52,610 bases of DNA from Methanosarcina sp. KYL-1 (lineage in GTDB: Archaea > Halobacteriota > Methanosarcinia > Methanosarcinales > Methanosarcinaceae), in the NCBI RefSeq assembly GCF_024372725.1, contig NZ_VOUA01000029.1:1-52610 (forward strand). Direction: 5' to 3'. Numbering within the stretch: position 1 is the stretch's first letter; every line of letters begins with the position of its first letter. A program made the translations under genes and the position numbers. Positions 1-8,891 of this stretch are shown one piece after another. Under the pieces are notes generated by a model. It was not told the origin of the DNA and made no database searches. It was given only the letters and a program-made list of their open reading frames with translations.

Positions 1-1
1 G

Positions 2-436
2 CTCTTAAAAGGCAACCCCGAATGGGTAATTGATGCCGGCAGGTCTCCGATAAAAGGTGATGAACAGGGCTCGGTATGGGTCAAGGTAGAGCATTTGAGC
101 TGCTATTCTTTGACCGGGTCACTAATTCCGGATTCAGTCCCGAATGAACCTGAAAAGCATAACGGGGGATCCGGGTTTGGTCATGCTGTCATTATCAGAA
201 AAGGTGAGGTTTCGGACGCAACCGGGGAGGATACGGGAACTGCGGATGGGAAAGGATCCGGCCAGGGCATTATTCCGGAAGAACCGGTTCCGGTAAATGA
301 AACTTTGGGAGATGAAGCTCCCGAAAAGAATACTCCGGTAGAAGGGGAATCCGAAGGTTCTCCCGGATTCGGATCAATATTTGCGGCTGCAGGCCTGGCT
401 CTTTCGGCCGTTTGCTTGAGAAGGCGGATGCTTTAA
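2..436 (+). CDS. C-terminal end of a secreted surface protein with PGF-CTERM-like anchor (partial)
   Basis: The reading frame is open to the left edge, so the true start lies outside the window; the first TTG at 95 is internal. The visible 144 residues begin with a beta-rich stretch (WVKVEHLSCY) of the kind that ends PGF-pre-PGF modules in methanogen surface proteins. A long Glu/Gly/Pro/Thr-rich linker follows, then PGFGSIF, a short hydrophobic helix and CLRRRML. PGF plus helix plus Arg cluster is the archaeosortase A recognition tail (PGF-CTERM), so the protein is probably exported, cleaved and lipid-anchored at the cell surface. The function of the missing N-terminal part cannot be judged. 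A hairpin terminator follows at 493-520. Confidence 0.7.
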   Translation, partial: LLKGNPEWVIDAGRSPIKGDEQGSVWVKVEHLSCYSLTGSLIPDSVPNEPEKHNGGSGFGHAVIIRKGEVSDATGEDTGTADGKGSGQGIIPEEPVPVNETLGDEAPEKNTPVEGESEGSPGFGSIFAAAGLALSAVCLRRRML

Positions 437-492
437 TAAAAAGCATTCCCACCTCTCTTTTATTTTATATTCATTATTATTTTCTTTGGCAT

Positions 493-520
493 GAGAGTAC
501 CTCGGTACTTTCATTTTTTG
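493..520 (+). terminator. Hairpin followed by T-rich run
   Basis: Bases 493-501 pair with 504-512 (core AGTACC/GGTACT, one G-T pair) and a T-rich stretch follows immediately. It lies 57 bases after the first gene's stop and well before the next start at 673, so it fits transcription termination of the upstream gene. Confidence 0.55.
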
Positions 521-672
521 TGCCTGTAATTCAGGAATCTCATGTGCATTTTTTCAGCTTTTCTTTTTAAGTTCATAATTTCCAATGTATCGAAAGTAAT
601 TTAAGCATTGAACGTTTTAATATTTTTAACTTGTAAGAGAATTAATTTTCCTGTGTTTCCGAGGTAGAGGGT

Positions 673-3600
673 ATGGGAAAGAAATCATCAGGAGAAGAAT
701 TTTCATCCTTTATTGGCAACACTTCTGCCTATATACCATATGCGGTGATCGGTATCTTCATTGTCCTTGCTGCAACCTTTACCTCAGCTTTCCTGGTGAA
801 TATGGACAGTGAAGTTGCCGAGACTATTTACACCACGGAGAAAAGCGACCCCCGGCAGACGGCAGTTAACCTTGCAGCCTCGGACCTTGCCCGCTGCCTG
901 AACTATGCCGGCATGGAAGCCCTGGAGTGGCAAGGGGAGCATCCGGTCATCCAGCCCGAGGGAGTGCCGGTTGAAAAGCTTTCCGAAGACGGGTTTATGG
1001 TAAACCCGCAGGACCAGGACCTGGAAAGGGGCGATGTGCTGAAGATTTCCGTAAACATGCCCTCGGACGTCTGGGGGAGAGTCGAAGCCTTGTGGAAAAA
1101 CATGGACGTCGTCCTGGTGGTAAAGGACTCTAAGGGAAACGAGCTTGAACGCGAAAACTACGGGCAGGCAACCGGCTTTCTCAGCAAGGTCTCCTTTGAC
1201 GAATACGTGGAAATCCCGGAAACTGCGGAGTCAGGTTACGCATCGATCGAGCTCTACTACGGAAACGAGCTGAAAGCCTCCGACTGGTTCCGGGTTGAGG
1301 TAAGCCCGGTAAAGGACATCACGGCAGACGGGCTGAACAGGCTGCTTGCCGCAAACTACCAGGGCAACATGCATACCTTCATGGAATTCGCCGTAAACGT
1401 GGAGCCTGAAATAAAACCCGAGGAGATAAAGGTCCGGAAAGTGCAGGGGACGCTTGAGCGGGAGATAAATCCCTCGGAAAAAAACTACACGATTTATTAT
1501 ATCTTCGAGGTCCCTGCCCTTAACTACACCCTTGTGGACCTCGAATCGGGAGAAGTGTATAACGGCAGTATGAACCTCTCCACCCTGGTCACCTCCAGAG
1601 AACCGTTACTAGAAGAGCTTGTAAGGGAATACGAGACCGAGCTTAAAAACTCGGCAAGCCCGGATTCGACTTCCAATCTCGTGCTCGGGGCAATGAACCT
1701 GAGGACCTTCATCTACGGCCCCTGGCAGTACTACGCAAAAGGCCCCTTAAATATCCTGACCAACCCGGCTCTCGCAAGTTCCGTTAACGGAGCCACCATC
1801 TACACCCAGAAAAAGGTTTTCGATTCTGTGGACCCCCTTGCCCTTACCTACACCACGTACTACAACGGAAAAGTGCTGTACGAAGACGCCCTTGCCTCAA
1901 GGGATGTAAAACAAGACTCAGAGGGGCTTGAATCCGATTCTGGTTCAGGTTCTGGTTCAGGTTCCGGTTTGAACTCCACAAATTCCAGCGTTTCAAAAGA
2001 TAGGTACGAGCTGGATAAGGGTGTAAACCTCACGACTACCTATGATTCCCTCTCGCAGGACAAGTCCTTCAACCTTGATGTGGAAGAGGGAATTGATGAG
2101 TCCCTCAAAGAGGCAAATACCTCCTTTGAAGAGCTCTCCGAATATTCGGAAATAAAAGTTTCGGCTTCTGACTACACCGAAGGAGTGCTTGACGGCTGGG
2201 TCTTCAACGACCATGTATGGACGGATGAAAACCCGGACCTCATCCATGATGTCACCGATAGTGTTTATATGGCTCCCGTACAGGGCCAGGTCATAAGGGA
2301 CGGTTTCTGTTCCCCGGATCCCCTGGTCTCAGCGATTGCAGCGGATTTCGACCGGAGTTCGGTTTCTTACAGCGGGCATACAGTCAACTGGGCCTCGGAC
2401 TACCTTGCTTCGGGCACACATGCGGGGTCGCTTGTACCGTCCTATGCCTGGAGTGATTCGACTACGAATTCCTATTCCGAGACCATGTCCCCATCCATAA
2501 GGCCGCCTCGGGGGCACGTCTCAAGCTGGTCGATTACAGGGGCTTCGGTTAGCTTGAAGTCCGTGGAAATCACTGACGTAAAAGTAGTGCCCCACTATGA
2601 GTACAGAGCTAATGATCGGCTTATCGCTGAAAACAGAACCGACGGCTATCTTGACCTGGAAGACCATGTTTTTGATTGGGGTATCCGCTATGATATCTCG
2701 TATGCTATAAAGACGAGCTGGAAAATCGATTATAATTATCTCTACACTTACATCTGGCACACTGCCGTCCCTAATCCAAACGGAGGCCATACTATAGTAT
2801 CACACTCCGGCACGTCCAGCGGCTCTGACTCCGAAACCACGAGCAAAACCGATTCCGAATTCCTCTTTCACACCGAAACCGAATCAGAGAACCTGACCAT
2901 TATCTTCCACAAACGCCCTCCCACAGGCGGCTACACAGGCCTTTCAACCTATGCAGACCCAACCGAAAGGGAATACAGGGAAACGACTGTTTATGCAGAT
3001 GGGGCAGACAGGTTTGACCCCTGCTGTTCGGATGCCGCCGATAAATACAGGGACGCCCACGTTGACCTGAGGGCTATCGAAAGCATGTTCTGGGCCTACC
3101 CTGACGGGCAGTACCTGGCAGAACACTCTGTCCCCTGCGACATCCCACCCTGGCTGCACAGGGTAATGGCCGAAGAAGTACTGGCAATGCTTTCCGAAAT
3201 AGAGGAAGACAACCCGACCTTTTCCTATTCCCTTCTTGAAAACCCCGGCCAGGACCCTACCGACCTGCAGGTGGAAACCGCAGAAAAACTCGTTCTTGAC
3301 CTGGAAGCTTCCCGGAAAAACTACGTAAACAGGAAGCAGCACCTCACCCACACAGGAGAAATGTACAGCTCAAGCGACTCTGCCCGCTACACAGCCAGGA
3401 ACGAAGCCTACAACAAACTCCTGGAGGACATCGAGCAGAAAAACAAAAAGCTGGACTCGAACCTTGACTCCTACATCCTCGAAGCCCTTGACAAAAAGGG
3501 GCTCGACACCGGAATGCTGGACGATGTGACTTCAGGCACTCTCACCCTCTTCAACAACCCCGCAATGGAGCGGGCCGCCTCCGCCCTCGGCGCCGAAATG

Positions 3601-4830
3601 GGCATCATCTCCACCATGACCGTTACCGGCCAGCCCGAGAGCAAATACAGCTGGGACGAAAACCTGACCCTGATCATTGATCAGAAACCCAACTACCTCT
3701 ACCACGACCCAGACTTCGACCTGAGGGGAGAATACGAATGGACCGACCCCATGACCGGGAAAACAATCTACCCCCTGGGTGTCCGGAACACCTGCATCTT
3801 CACCACCGGCCTCTCCGAAGAAATTGCAGACGCCATAGCCACAAGCGGGGAATACGTAAAGACCGAAACCGCAGAGCAAATCAGCAGGAGCATTGCCGTC
3901 CTGAACGAAGAAGTCCTCCTCCTCGAAGAAAACCTCAGCGAACAGTCAGTCTCCCTTGATACGTCATCCCTTGATCTCGAAGTCTACAACCTGAAGCGTA
4001 TCTATGCGAAGGAAATGAAAGTCCGGGTTACCAAAGAAATCGCAGCCGAAGTAAGCTCAAACCCCGGGATCTCCGACTGGATCTCAGAAGCCCGGGTCCG
4101 TACGATCACATTCGGCTACCTTTCCAGCCTCTCCGACGACAAAATAATAGAAAAATCCACCACCGAAGAACTCTCCGAAGAGCTTGCCACCATCATAAAA
4201 ACCGAAATCCGAAACTCAAACCCGACCATCGGACCCGACGAACTTGAAGCAGTCCTCAACCGGGTCGACACCGACGTCCGCATCGGCGTTGCAGACGGCA
4301 TCTGCGCCGTCACCGTAAACAAAGGGGAAGTCCTTGATGCCTGTTTCGGGAAGATTGATGACGAACTGAAAAACCTGGCAGACGAAACCGTGGACAGATA
4401 TTCGGGAGAGGCAGGCGATCTGGTTTCAAAGCGGCTGGATAGGGTTATGGCAGCTGTCCCGTGCGGGCTTCCAGTGCTGCCGCCTCACTGGGTGTTTACG
4501 GTGAATGTTTGGACGTATGAGGTTGTGGGGAAATATCAGGTGTTTACTGTTATCGATAATGATAATGAGGTGATTCCAAAGCCTTATTTCGGGCATAAGG
4601 GGCAGCGGTATGTGAGACAAGATGAACGTGTAAAGCACCCGTGTAATCAGAATAATGATGGAACTCCAATAATAATTGGAGAAAATCTACCAATAAAATA
4701 CAGATTTAGTGGATATGCTTCAACAATTGTTGGCCCTGGACCAAAAGGTGTTGGAGATAAAGTTGGCAGTAGTACCGAAAAATCAGTAGGATATGATAGT
4801 TTGATTTTAGAAATTGGGGGAAATCCATGA
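673..4830 (+). CDS. Large membrane-anchored extracytoplasmic protein (1385 aa), unknown function
   Basis: ATG start with a purine-rich GAGGTAGAGGG stretch just upstream. Residues about 18-42 (IPYAVIGIFIVLAATFTSAF) form a single N-terminal membrane helix. The rest is hydrophilic, with many Asn-X-Ser/Thr sequons, which suits an outside location. A Gly-Ser repeat at about 422-435 (DSGSGSGSGSG) separates two large regions; a Ser/Thr/Tyr-rich beta-type region follows, then a Glu/Lys-rich helical part (about 860-1290). The N-terminus recalls haloarchaeal DUF7286-type proteins found near type IV pilus-like secretion genes, but this is from memory and unverified. The last 60 codons are noticeably more AT-rich than the rest. 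It overlaps the next gene by 4 nt (ATGA), implying translational coupling. No enzymatic motif was recognised. Confidence 0.75.
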   Translation: MGKKSSGEEFSSFIGNTSAYIPYAVIGIFIVLAATFTSAFLVNMDSEVAETIYTTEKSDPRQTAVNLAASDLARCLNYAGMEALEWQGEHPVIQPEGVPVEKLSEDGFMVNPQDQDLERGDVLKISVNMPSDVWGRVEALWKNMDVVLVVKDSKGNELERENYGQATGFLSKVSFDEYVEIPETAESGYASIELYYGNELKASDWFRVEVSPVKDITADGLNRLLAANYQGNMHTFMEFAVNVEPEIKPEEIKVRKVQGTLEREINPSEKNYTIYYIFEVPALNYTLVDLESGEVYNGSMNLSTLVTSREPLLEELVREYETELKNSASPDSTSNLVLGAMNLRTFIYGPWQYYAKGPLNILTNPALASSVNGATIYTQKKVFDSVDPLALTYTTYYNGKVLYEDALASRDVKQDSEGLESDSGSGSGSGSGLNSTNSSVSKDRYELDKGVNLTTTYDSLSQDKSFNLDVEEGIDESLKEANTSFEELSEYSEIKVSASDYTEGVLDGWVFNDHVWTDENPDLIHDVTDSVYMAPVQGQVIRDGFCSPDPLVSAIAADFDRSSVSYSGHTVNWASDYLASGTHAGSLVPSYAWSDSTTNSYSETMSPSIRPPRGHVSSWSITGASVSLKSVEITDVKVVPHYEYRANDRLIAENRTDGYLDLEDHVFDWGIRYDISYAIKTSWKIDYNYLYTYIWHTAVPNPNGGHTIVSHSGTSSGSDSETTSKTDSEFLFHTETESENLTIIFHKRPPTGGYTGLSTYADPTEREYRETTVYADGADRFDPCCSDAADKYRDAHVDLRAIESMFWAYPDGQYLAEHSVPCDIPPWLHRVMAEEVLAMLSEIEEDNPTFSYSLLENPGQDPTDLQVETAEKLVLDLEASRKNYVNRKQHLTHTGEMYSSSDSARYTARNEAYNKLLEDIEQKNKKLDSNLDSYILEALDKKGLDTGMLDDVTSGTLTLFNNPAMERAASALGAEMGIISTMTVTGQPESKYSWDENLTLIIDQKPNYLYHDPDFDLRGEYEWTDPMTGKTIYPLGVRNTCIFTTGLSEEIADAIATSGEYVKTETAEQISRSIAVLNEEVLLLEENLSEQSVSLDTSSLDLEVYNLKRIYAKEMKVRVTKEIAAEVSSNPGISDWISEARVRTITFGYLSSLSDDKIIEKSTTEELSEELATIIKTEIRNSNPTIGPDELEAVLNRVDTDVRIGVADGICAVTVNKGEVLDACFGKIDDELKNLADETVDRYSGEAGDLVSKRLDRVMAAVPCGLPVLPPHWVFTVNVWTYEVVGKYQVFTVIDNDNEVIPKPYFGHKGQRYVRQDERVKHPCNQNNDGTPIIIGENLPIKYRFSGYASTIVGPGPKGVGDKVGSSTEKSVGYDSLILEIGGNP

Positions 4831-5423
4831 AAAAAATAAGTTTCGTTACTTATGGAGTTTTGTTTCTTTTTATGGTAGGAACAGTTTCTGCCAGTAGCCC
4901 TTATGGAGACATAGATGTATACTACAATGACCAATTATTACCTGATAAAGAAATTGCAAAATCCGTTTTGAAAATTGGGGAACCTTTTAAAGTTAAACTT
5001 GATTTCTCAGTATATCAAAGATGCTATGTTTCTGTCAAATTAAGCGAACTTGGGGAAAATAATTTTGTTATTATAGATGGGCCAACTTCAAGAATGGAAG
5101 AATACTTTGGGAAAACTATGGAAGAGAATTCAACGGAAATTTTTGAATGGACCGTCAAACCAACCGAAAATTGGGCAGGAGGAAGTATGCCTATTGATTT
5201 CGTGTATCAAGTTGATGAGTTGGGTGCCAGTGGAAAAACTTTAGTAAAAGGTGGCTTCACCGTCGCCTACTGCACCATTTCCAACGAATACTACGAAGGC
5301 AAAATCCCTGTCTCCGAACAGCCAGATTCGGAAACCGAACCTACCACTGAAACTGCTCCTTCCTTCACACTTCCCGGTGCCCTTTCAGTTCTGGCACTTG
5401 CTTTTGCCCTGTTCCGCAGGTGA
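4827..5423 (+). CDS. Sarcinarray-like surface protein
   Basis: 198 residues with a signal peptide (MKKISFVTYGVLFLFMVGTVSA), then a beta-rich ectodomain starting SSPYGDIDVYYN. Its pattern (conserved VYYN, KIGEPFKV, ENSTEIFEWTVKPTENWAGG) resembles the Methanosarcina-restricted sarcinarray/MAST-domain proteins. The end is PSFTLPG, a hydrophobic helix and FRR, a sortase-like C-terminal tail related to PEF/PGF-CTERM signals, so processing and surface anchoring are likely. The start codon overlaps the stop of the 1385-residue gene (ATGA), so the two are probably made together and may act as partners. The first 400 bases are AT-rich while the last 170 are GC-rich, as if two alleles had recombined. 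The family role is unknown; family assignment is moderately sure. Confidence 0.7.
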   Translation: MKKISFVTYGVLFLFMVGTVSASSPYGDIDVYYNDQLLPDKEIAKSVLKIGEPFKVKLDFSVYQRCYVSVKLSELGENNFVIIDGPTSRMEEYFGKTMEENSTEIFEWTVKPTENWAGGSMPIDFVYQVDELGASGKTLVKGGFTVAYCTISNEYYEGKIPVSEQPDSETEPTTETAPSFTLPGALSVLALAFALFRR

Positions 5424-5451
5424 AATGCCTGCGGAAGAGGCTTATTTTTTG
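5414..5451 (+). terminator. Hairpin overlapping the stop codon, followed by T6
   Basis: CCGCAGG (5414-5420) pairs with CCTGCGG (5428-5434) around a 7-base loop that contains the stop codon of the sarcinarray-like gene. A T6 run follows at 5445-5450. It sits between convergent genes and is a good terminator candidate for the plus-strand pair. Confidence 0.6.
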
Positions 5452-5522
5452 AGCCTATCCTAAACCAATTATGCGGTAGATAGAATCTGCTGCTAAGAAT
5501 TAAGCCGATGTAAGATAAGCCT

Positions 5523-6011
5523 TTATCTGAACGCCGTAAATTTTTCCTTTAAAGCATTGCAGATGGGGCATCTATCGGGGGTTTCCCCTTCGAGGGTATA
5601 TCCGCAAACTTCGCAGACGTGGACCGGGCCGAGCTCGACATCTTTTCCAGAATTGACCGACTCGAATGCTTTTTCAAAGAGCATTTTATGCATTTTTTCG
5701 GTAGCATACGACCATTCAAAGCTTCTCTGTGCAATTTTTTCGGCCTGGAATTTTGCTACTTCTATGTATACGGGATACATTTCCTCGATTTCAAATGTCT
5801 CGCCGTCGATGATCAGTTTAAGGTTTTTTATTGTGTCCCCCGGACCGAAGGCTGCCATGCTGTTTGCGACAAATCCCCCGTCAAGGTGTTTTAAAGCCCG
5901 GTAGTGGTCGCCTGTATGTATATATTCAGCGTGAGCGATTGCTCGAAATAAGCGGGCTACGCTGGTGAATTTTTCTTTTTCGGCCTGGTTTGCAAAATGC
6001 AAATACCTCAT
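5523..6011 (-). pseudogene. Rubrerythrin, N-terminally truncated
   Basis: The 162-residue reading frame carries most of a rubrerythrin: ferritin-like di-iron helices (RAIAHAE, EEMYPVY, YATEKMH) and a C-terminal rubredoxin-like knuckle (CEVCGY...CPICNA). Rubrerythrins reduce peroxide in the cytoplasm of anaerobes. The ATG at 6011 aligns inside the first helix of the family. The codons just upstream (6024 to 6012) still encode E-S-Q-V-H, matching the family motif GESQA, whose Glu is an iron ligand (E20 in Desulfovibrio vulgaris), but an in-frame TGA at 6041-6039 and no start codon between them prevent its use. Immediately beyond lies a 160-bp inverted-repeat element (6056-6215). The first ~18 codons of a normal gene are absent. 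Probably inactive, or a protein lacking one iron ligand. Confidence 0.7.
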
Positions 6012-6055
6012 ATGGACCTGGCTTTCTCCCCCATTATGTCAAAAATACCAAATAG

Positions 6056-6215
6056 CAGGCTGTATCAAAACTCAACCCATTTCTACAATTGGATAAGGGG
6101 TAATAATGAGTTTAAATTCAAACAGATAATTATTCTGAAATTCAGATATCAATTAACCTTGAAACATAATATTCTAGCCCAATTGTAGAATCAAATGTAG
6201 TTTTGAGACAGCCTG
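6056..6215. mobile_element. MITE-like element with 37-bp imperfect terminal inverted repeats
   Basis: Bases 6056-6092 and the reverse complement of 6179-6215 agree at 29 of 37 positions, with identical outer CAGGCTGT and inner TTCTACAATTGG blocks. The 86-bp core is AT-rich and has no reading frame of note. Ends of the GGCTGTnTCAAAAC type are common among transposase-bearing insertion sequences, so this is probably a non-autonomous derivative. No clear target-site duplication is visible, suggesting that flanking DNA was lost. It borders the broken 5' end of the rubrerythrin gene. Confidence 0.65.
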
Positions 6216-6277
6216 ATGAATTCAATTCATAGGTTTACCTGGCCGGATTTCGTATACAATTTCTGAGAATTCTAAAT

Positions 6278-7609
6278 TTACGTTTCAACATAGTATTTAT
6301 TTTTGGATGGCTCGCCGTCCTTACTTTCAACATCTTCTAATTGTTTTATCTTTTTATTTTGCCAGATCAAAAGGGCAAACACGGAAATCATTAAGCCGGA
6401 AATTATGAACATTAAGGCAATTCCTCTGCCTCCTCCCACTCCAATAATAGAACCGGCCGTTTCAGCCAGTAACCCCCCGGGTTCCAAAAGCGGATTGAAT
6501 ACTTTGTCTGCTAAAAAACCTGCGACTGCATAAGCTATGATGTAGCCGAGATAAGTAATCATAGAAATAATCGACCATACACGCCCCTGTTTACTGTTAT
6601 CTATATTTTTTCGAACTAAAACTTCAAGAGATGTATTAATAAAAGGCAATGTGGCAAAAAACATAAATCCTGCTAAAGTGACAAAAGCTATATTTGTTGA
6701 GAGTCCGAGGTTGGCAAAAAATATGCCTGAAATGAATAGTGAGATAGATAAAGTTTTTACATGTTTGTTTTTGCTGCCAAATACCCCGATAAACAGGCTT
6801 CCGATAAGTATGCCCGATGCACAGATCGATTGAATGATTCCTGCTGCTTTTACTGTTGTTAAATTTAGCAGCATCGGAATAATAAGAGATTGGAGCAATC
6901 CCACAAAAAAGAGCACGAGCATGATAGTAACAATCAGATTGACCACGCCTCTATTTTTCGAAAATTCCCGGATGCCTTCTTTAAGGTCAGCCATGTTGTT
7001 TTGTTCCGATCTCGTTATTTGGGTTCTGCCCAGGGTATTTCTTATCCATATAACAATGGAGCTGGCAATTACGAATGTGGTAACATCAATTAAAAAAACA
7101 AATTTGATATCCATTATTGTGAGTATAATTCCGGCTAAAAAAGGAGAAATTAAATATTGAGCTGAACTTGCTAATTGCACCAGTCCGCTTGCTCTGGCAT
7201 ATTGATTTTCAGGCAGGAGGTCCGTAATCAGGGCTTTATAGGCTGGTTCCTGAAAAGCTGAAAAAATTGAACTGATTGCAATCCCAAGATAAATTTGCCA
7301 GAGTTCAATGTTGCCTTTCAGCATCATAAGAAATATGAAGAGAAGCCCGAGCGTTGATCCAAAATCCCCGAAAATCATCATTGAACGTCTATCATAACGG
7401 TCTGCCAGTATACCTCCATAGGGCTTTAGCAAGAAAGGTGGCACAAAAGCACACATGAGTATAAAGACATAGCTTGAAGCCGTACCGGTTTGTTGGTATA
7501 CGTATACCCCCAGGGAAAAAATAGTAAGACCACTACCTATTATTGAGATGAATTGTCCAAACCAGATAAAAAGGAATTTGGAATAGTGGTCTGTAGAATT
7601 ATTTGTCAC
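6278..7609 (-). CDS. MFS transporter (drug-efflux type)
   Basis: 443 residues, mostly hydrophobic, with about 12 membrane segments, the normal length for the major facilitator superfamily. The signature loop between helices 2 and 3 reads GGILADRYDRRSMM, matching MFS motif A (GxLaDrxgRr). The overall pattern resembles the macrolide-efflux (Mef-like)/EntS branch, so it may export a small hydrophobic compound by proton antiport; the substrate cannot be read from sequence. Its ATG lies inside the stop of the upstream CPBP gene (4-nt overlap, 7606-7609), so the two form an operon. Confidence 0.8.
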   Translation of the reverse strand: MTNNSTDHYSKFLFIWFGQFISIIGSGLTIFSLGVYVYQQTGTASSYVFILMCAFVPPFLLKPYGGILADRYDRRSMMIFGDFGSTLGLLFIFLMMLKGNIELWQIYLGIAISSIFSAFQEPAYKALITDLLPENQYARASGLVQLASSAQYLISPFLAGIILTIMDIKFVFLIDVTTFVIASSIVIWIRNTLGRTQITRSEQNNMADLKEGIREFSKNRGVVNLIVTIMLVLFFVGLLQSLIIPMLLNLTTVKAAGIIQSICASGILIGSLFIGVFGSKNKHVKTLSISLFISGIFFANLGLSTNIAFVTLAGFMFFATLPFINTSLEVLVRKNIDNSKQGRVWSIISMITYLGYIIAYAVAGFLADKVFNPLLEPGGLLAETAGSIIGVGGGRGIALMFIISGLMISVFALLIWQNKKIKQLEDVESKDGEPSKNKYYVET

Positions 7610-8487
7610 TCAGTTAACTCCAGTGGTCCTGTCATTTTCGGTAACTCGCCAACTCCAGTAGTAAGATGTTCTTTCGAAAAAGCCATCTCTTTGTCTAATA
7701 TGATAATAATGGCAGCAACGACAGTAACAACCACAGATTCAATGCACTTTGCAAATTGGGTCATTTGCAGAGCTTCCTGCGAGAAATTGATGACAATGTG
7801 AATGAGAATCACTGCCAGAACACTTTTTCCATTTTTTATATAGAGCCAGCTGATAATCACTCCCATAGGGATGATGCTGACAAAAAAATTCACCGCATAC
7901 CAGATGTTTTCGTGGAAAATCTCATACTGATACATGTCCTTGAAAAAGATCAGCGGGAAGTGCCAGAGCGACCAGAGTATACTGAAAACAATCGATGCCG
8001 TAAAGAAAGTGTACCGGCTTTGCAGACTTTCAAAGCCGTATCCTCTCCATCCAAGCTCTTCAAAAGCTGAAGCCAGGATAAGAAGAAGAAACGCAGGGAC
8101 AAAACCTGATGAAAAAGAGAACTGTTCTGCAATTTGAAATTGAGAAGTCGATCCACCAAATGGAAGAGAAAGAAAGATAGATACCAGAACAGTGAGTGGC
8201 ATTATTAAAAAAAATGCCAGTAGCACTTTTGGCCTTATTAACCTGAGATTGATAAGCCGGTTGATAAAATCCTTTTTTAGATCCGAATTTTTAGACGTAA
8301 ATATCATGAAAAGTGAAACAAGAAAAGGTGTCATCATTCCAGCCAGGAGTAATAACGTATACAGTTCCCTTCCATCATCATGAAAACTTAAGTATGCCCC
8401 TACAAACAAGAAAACATAGGTTATAATAAAAGTCGCAATAAAATAGACTCCGGGTTTGTACTTATAGTTAGGAATCATCTTATTCAC
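7606..8487 (-). CDS. CPBP-family intramembrane metalloprotease (CAAX protease-like)
   Basis: 293 residues with about eight membrane helices. All three family motifs are visible: E143-E144-x3-R148 (FEELGWRG), a Phe-x3-His motif with H176 (LWSLWHF) and H230-x3-N234 (HIVIN). These are the glutamate-and-histidine metal site of Rce1-like CPBP proteases. Some bacterial relatives protect against self-made bacteriocins, and the overlapping MFS gene makes a joint export/immunity or stress role conceivable, but this is inference. First gene of a two-gene unit; AT-rich DNA upstream (8488-8600) would hold the promoter. Confidence 0.8.
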   Translation of the reverse strand: MNKMIPNYKYKPGVYFIATFIITYVFLFVGAYLSFHDDGRELYTLLLLAGMMTPFLVSLFMIFTSKNSDLKKDFINRLINLRLIRPKVLLAFFLIMPLTVLVSIFLSLPFGGSTSQFQIAEQFSFSSGFVPAFLLLILASAFEELGWRGYGFESLQSRYTFFTASIVFSILWSLWHFPLIFFKDMYQYEIFHENIWYAVNFFVSIIPMGVIISWLYIKNGKSVLAVILIHIVINFSQEALQMTQFAKCIESVVVTVVAAIIIILDKEMAFSKEHLTTGVGELPKMTGPLELTE

Positions 8488-8891
8488 CTAAATTTTAAAT
8501 GCTTTGGTATTGACCTTATATTTTGTACTTATATTCATTTTGAATAGCCTAACGTATAAAAAATTTATTAATTATTTATTAATTAGATAAAAAAGTGCAC
8601 AAAAATTATAGAAACTAGTTAAATACTATTTAATATGTTCTTAGCAGTAGAAGCTGGAAAATTTCTATAGTTAAAGTTGTCCTTTAATGAATGACACTCT
8701 ATTTTAGCCATGGATGAGTATTCTTTATTTAATTATAGTTCTCCAGTTCCAGAAGTGCCTATGCTAGGAAGGAAATGGGAATGACAATTTTTCCCCAGAT
8801 TGATATACACTTTTAGCCATGGGTCTGTGGAAACAACTTAAATACTAATATACAAATCCCTATAGCATAAAAACTAGAGACAGATGAAACT
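8488..8891. other. AT-rich divergent intergenic region with a short orphan reading frame
   Basis: 404 bases between the CPBP gene and mre11. It contains AT-rich blocks suited to promoters on both strands, including CTTAAATACT near 8839 about 50 bases before the mre11 ATG. A 24-codon frame at 8710-8784 (starts MDEYSLFNYSS, ends LGRKWE) followed in another frame by MTIFPQIDIHF could be a decayed gene fragment, but I cannot identify it. Nothing else is evident. Confidence 0.4.

Noticed and set aside
8710-8784. 24-codon frame before mre11 as a real small gene
   Set aside because: No convincing ribosome-binding site or recognisable family, and continuation in another frame suggests decay; kept only as a note.
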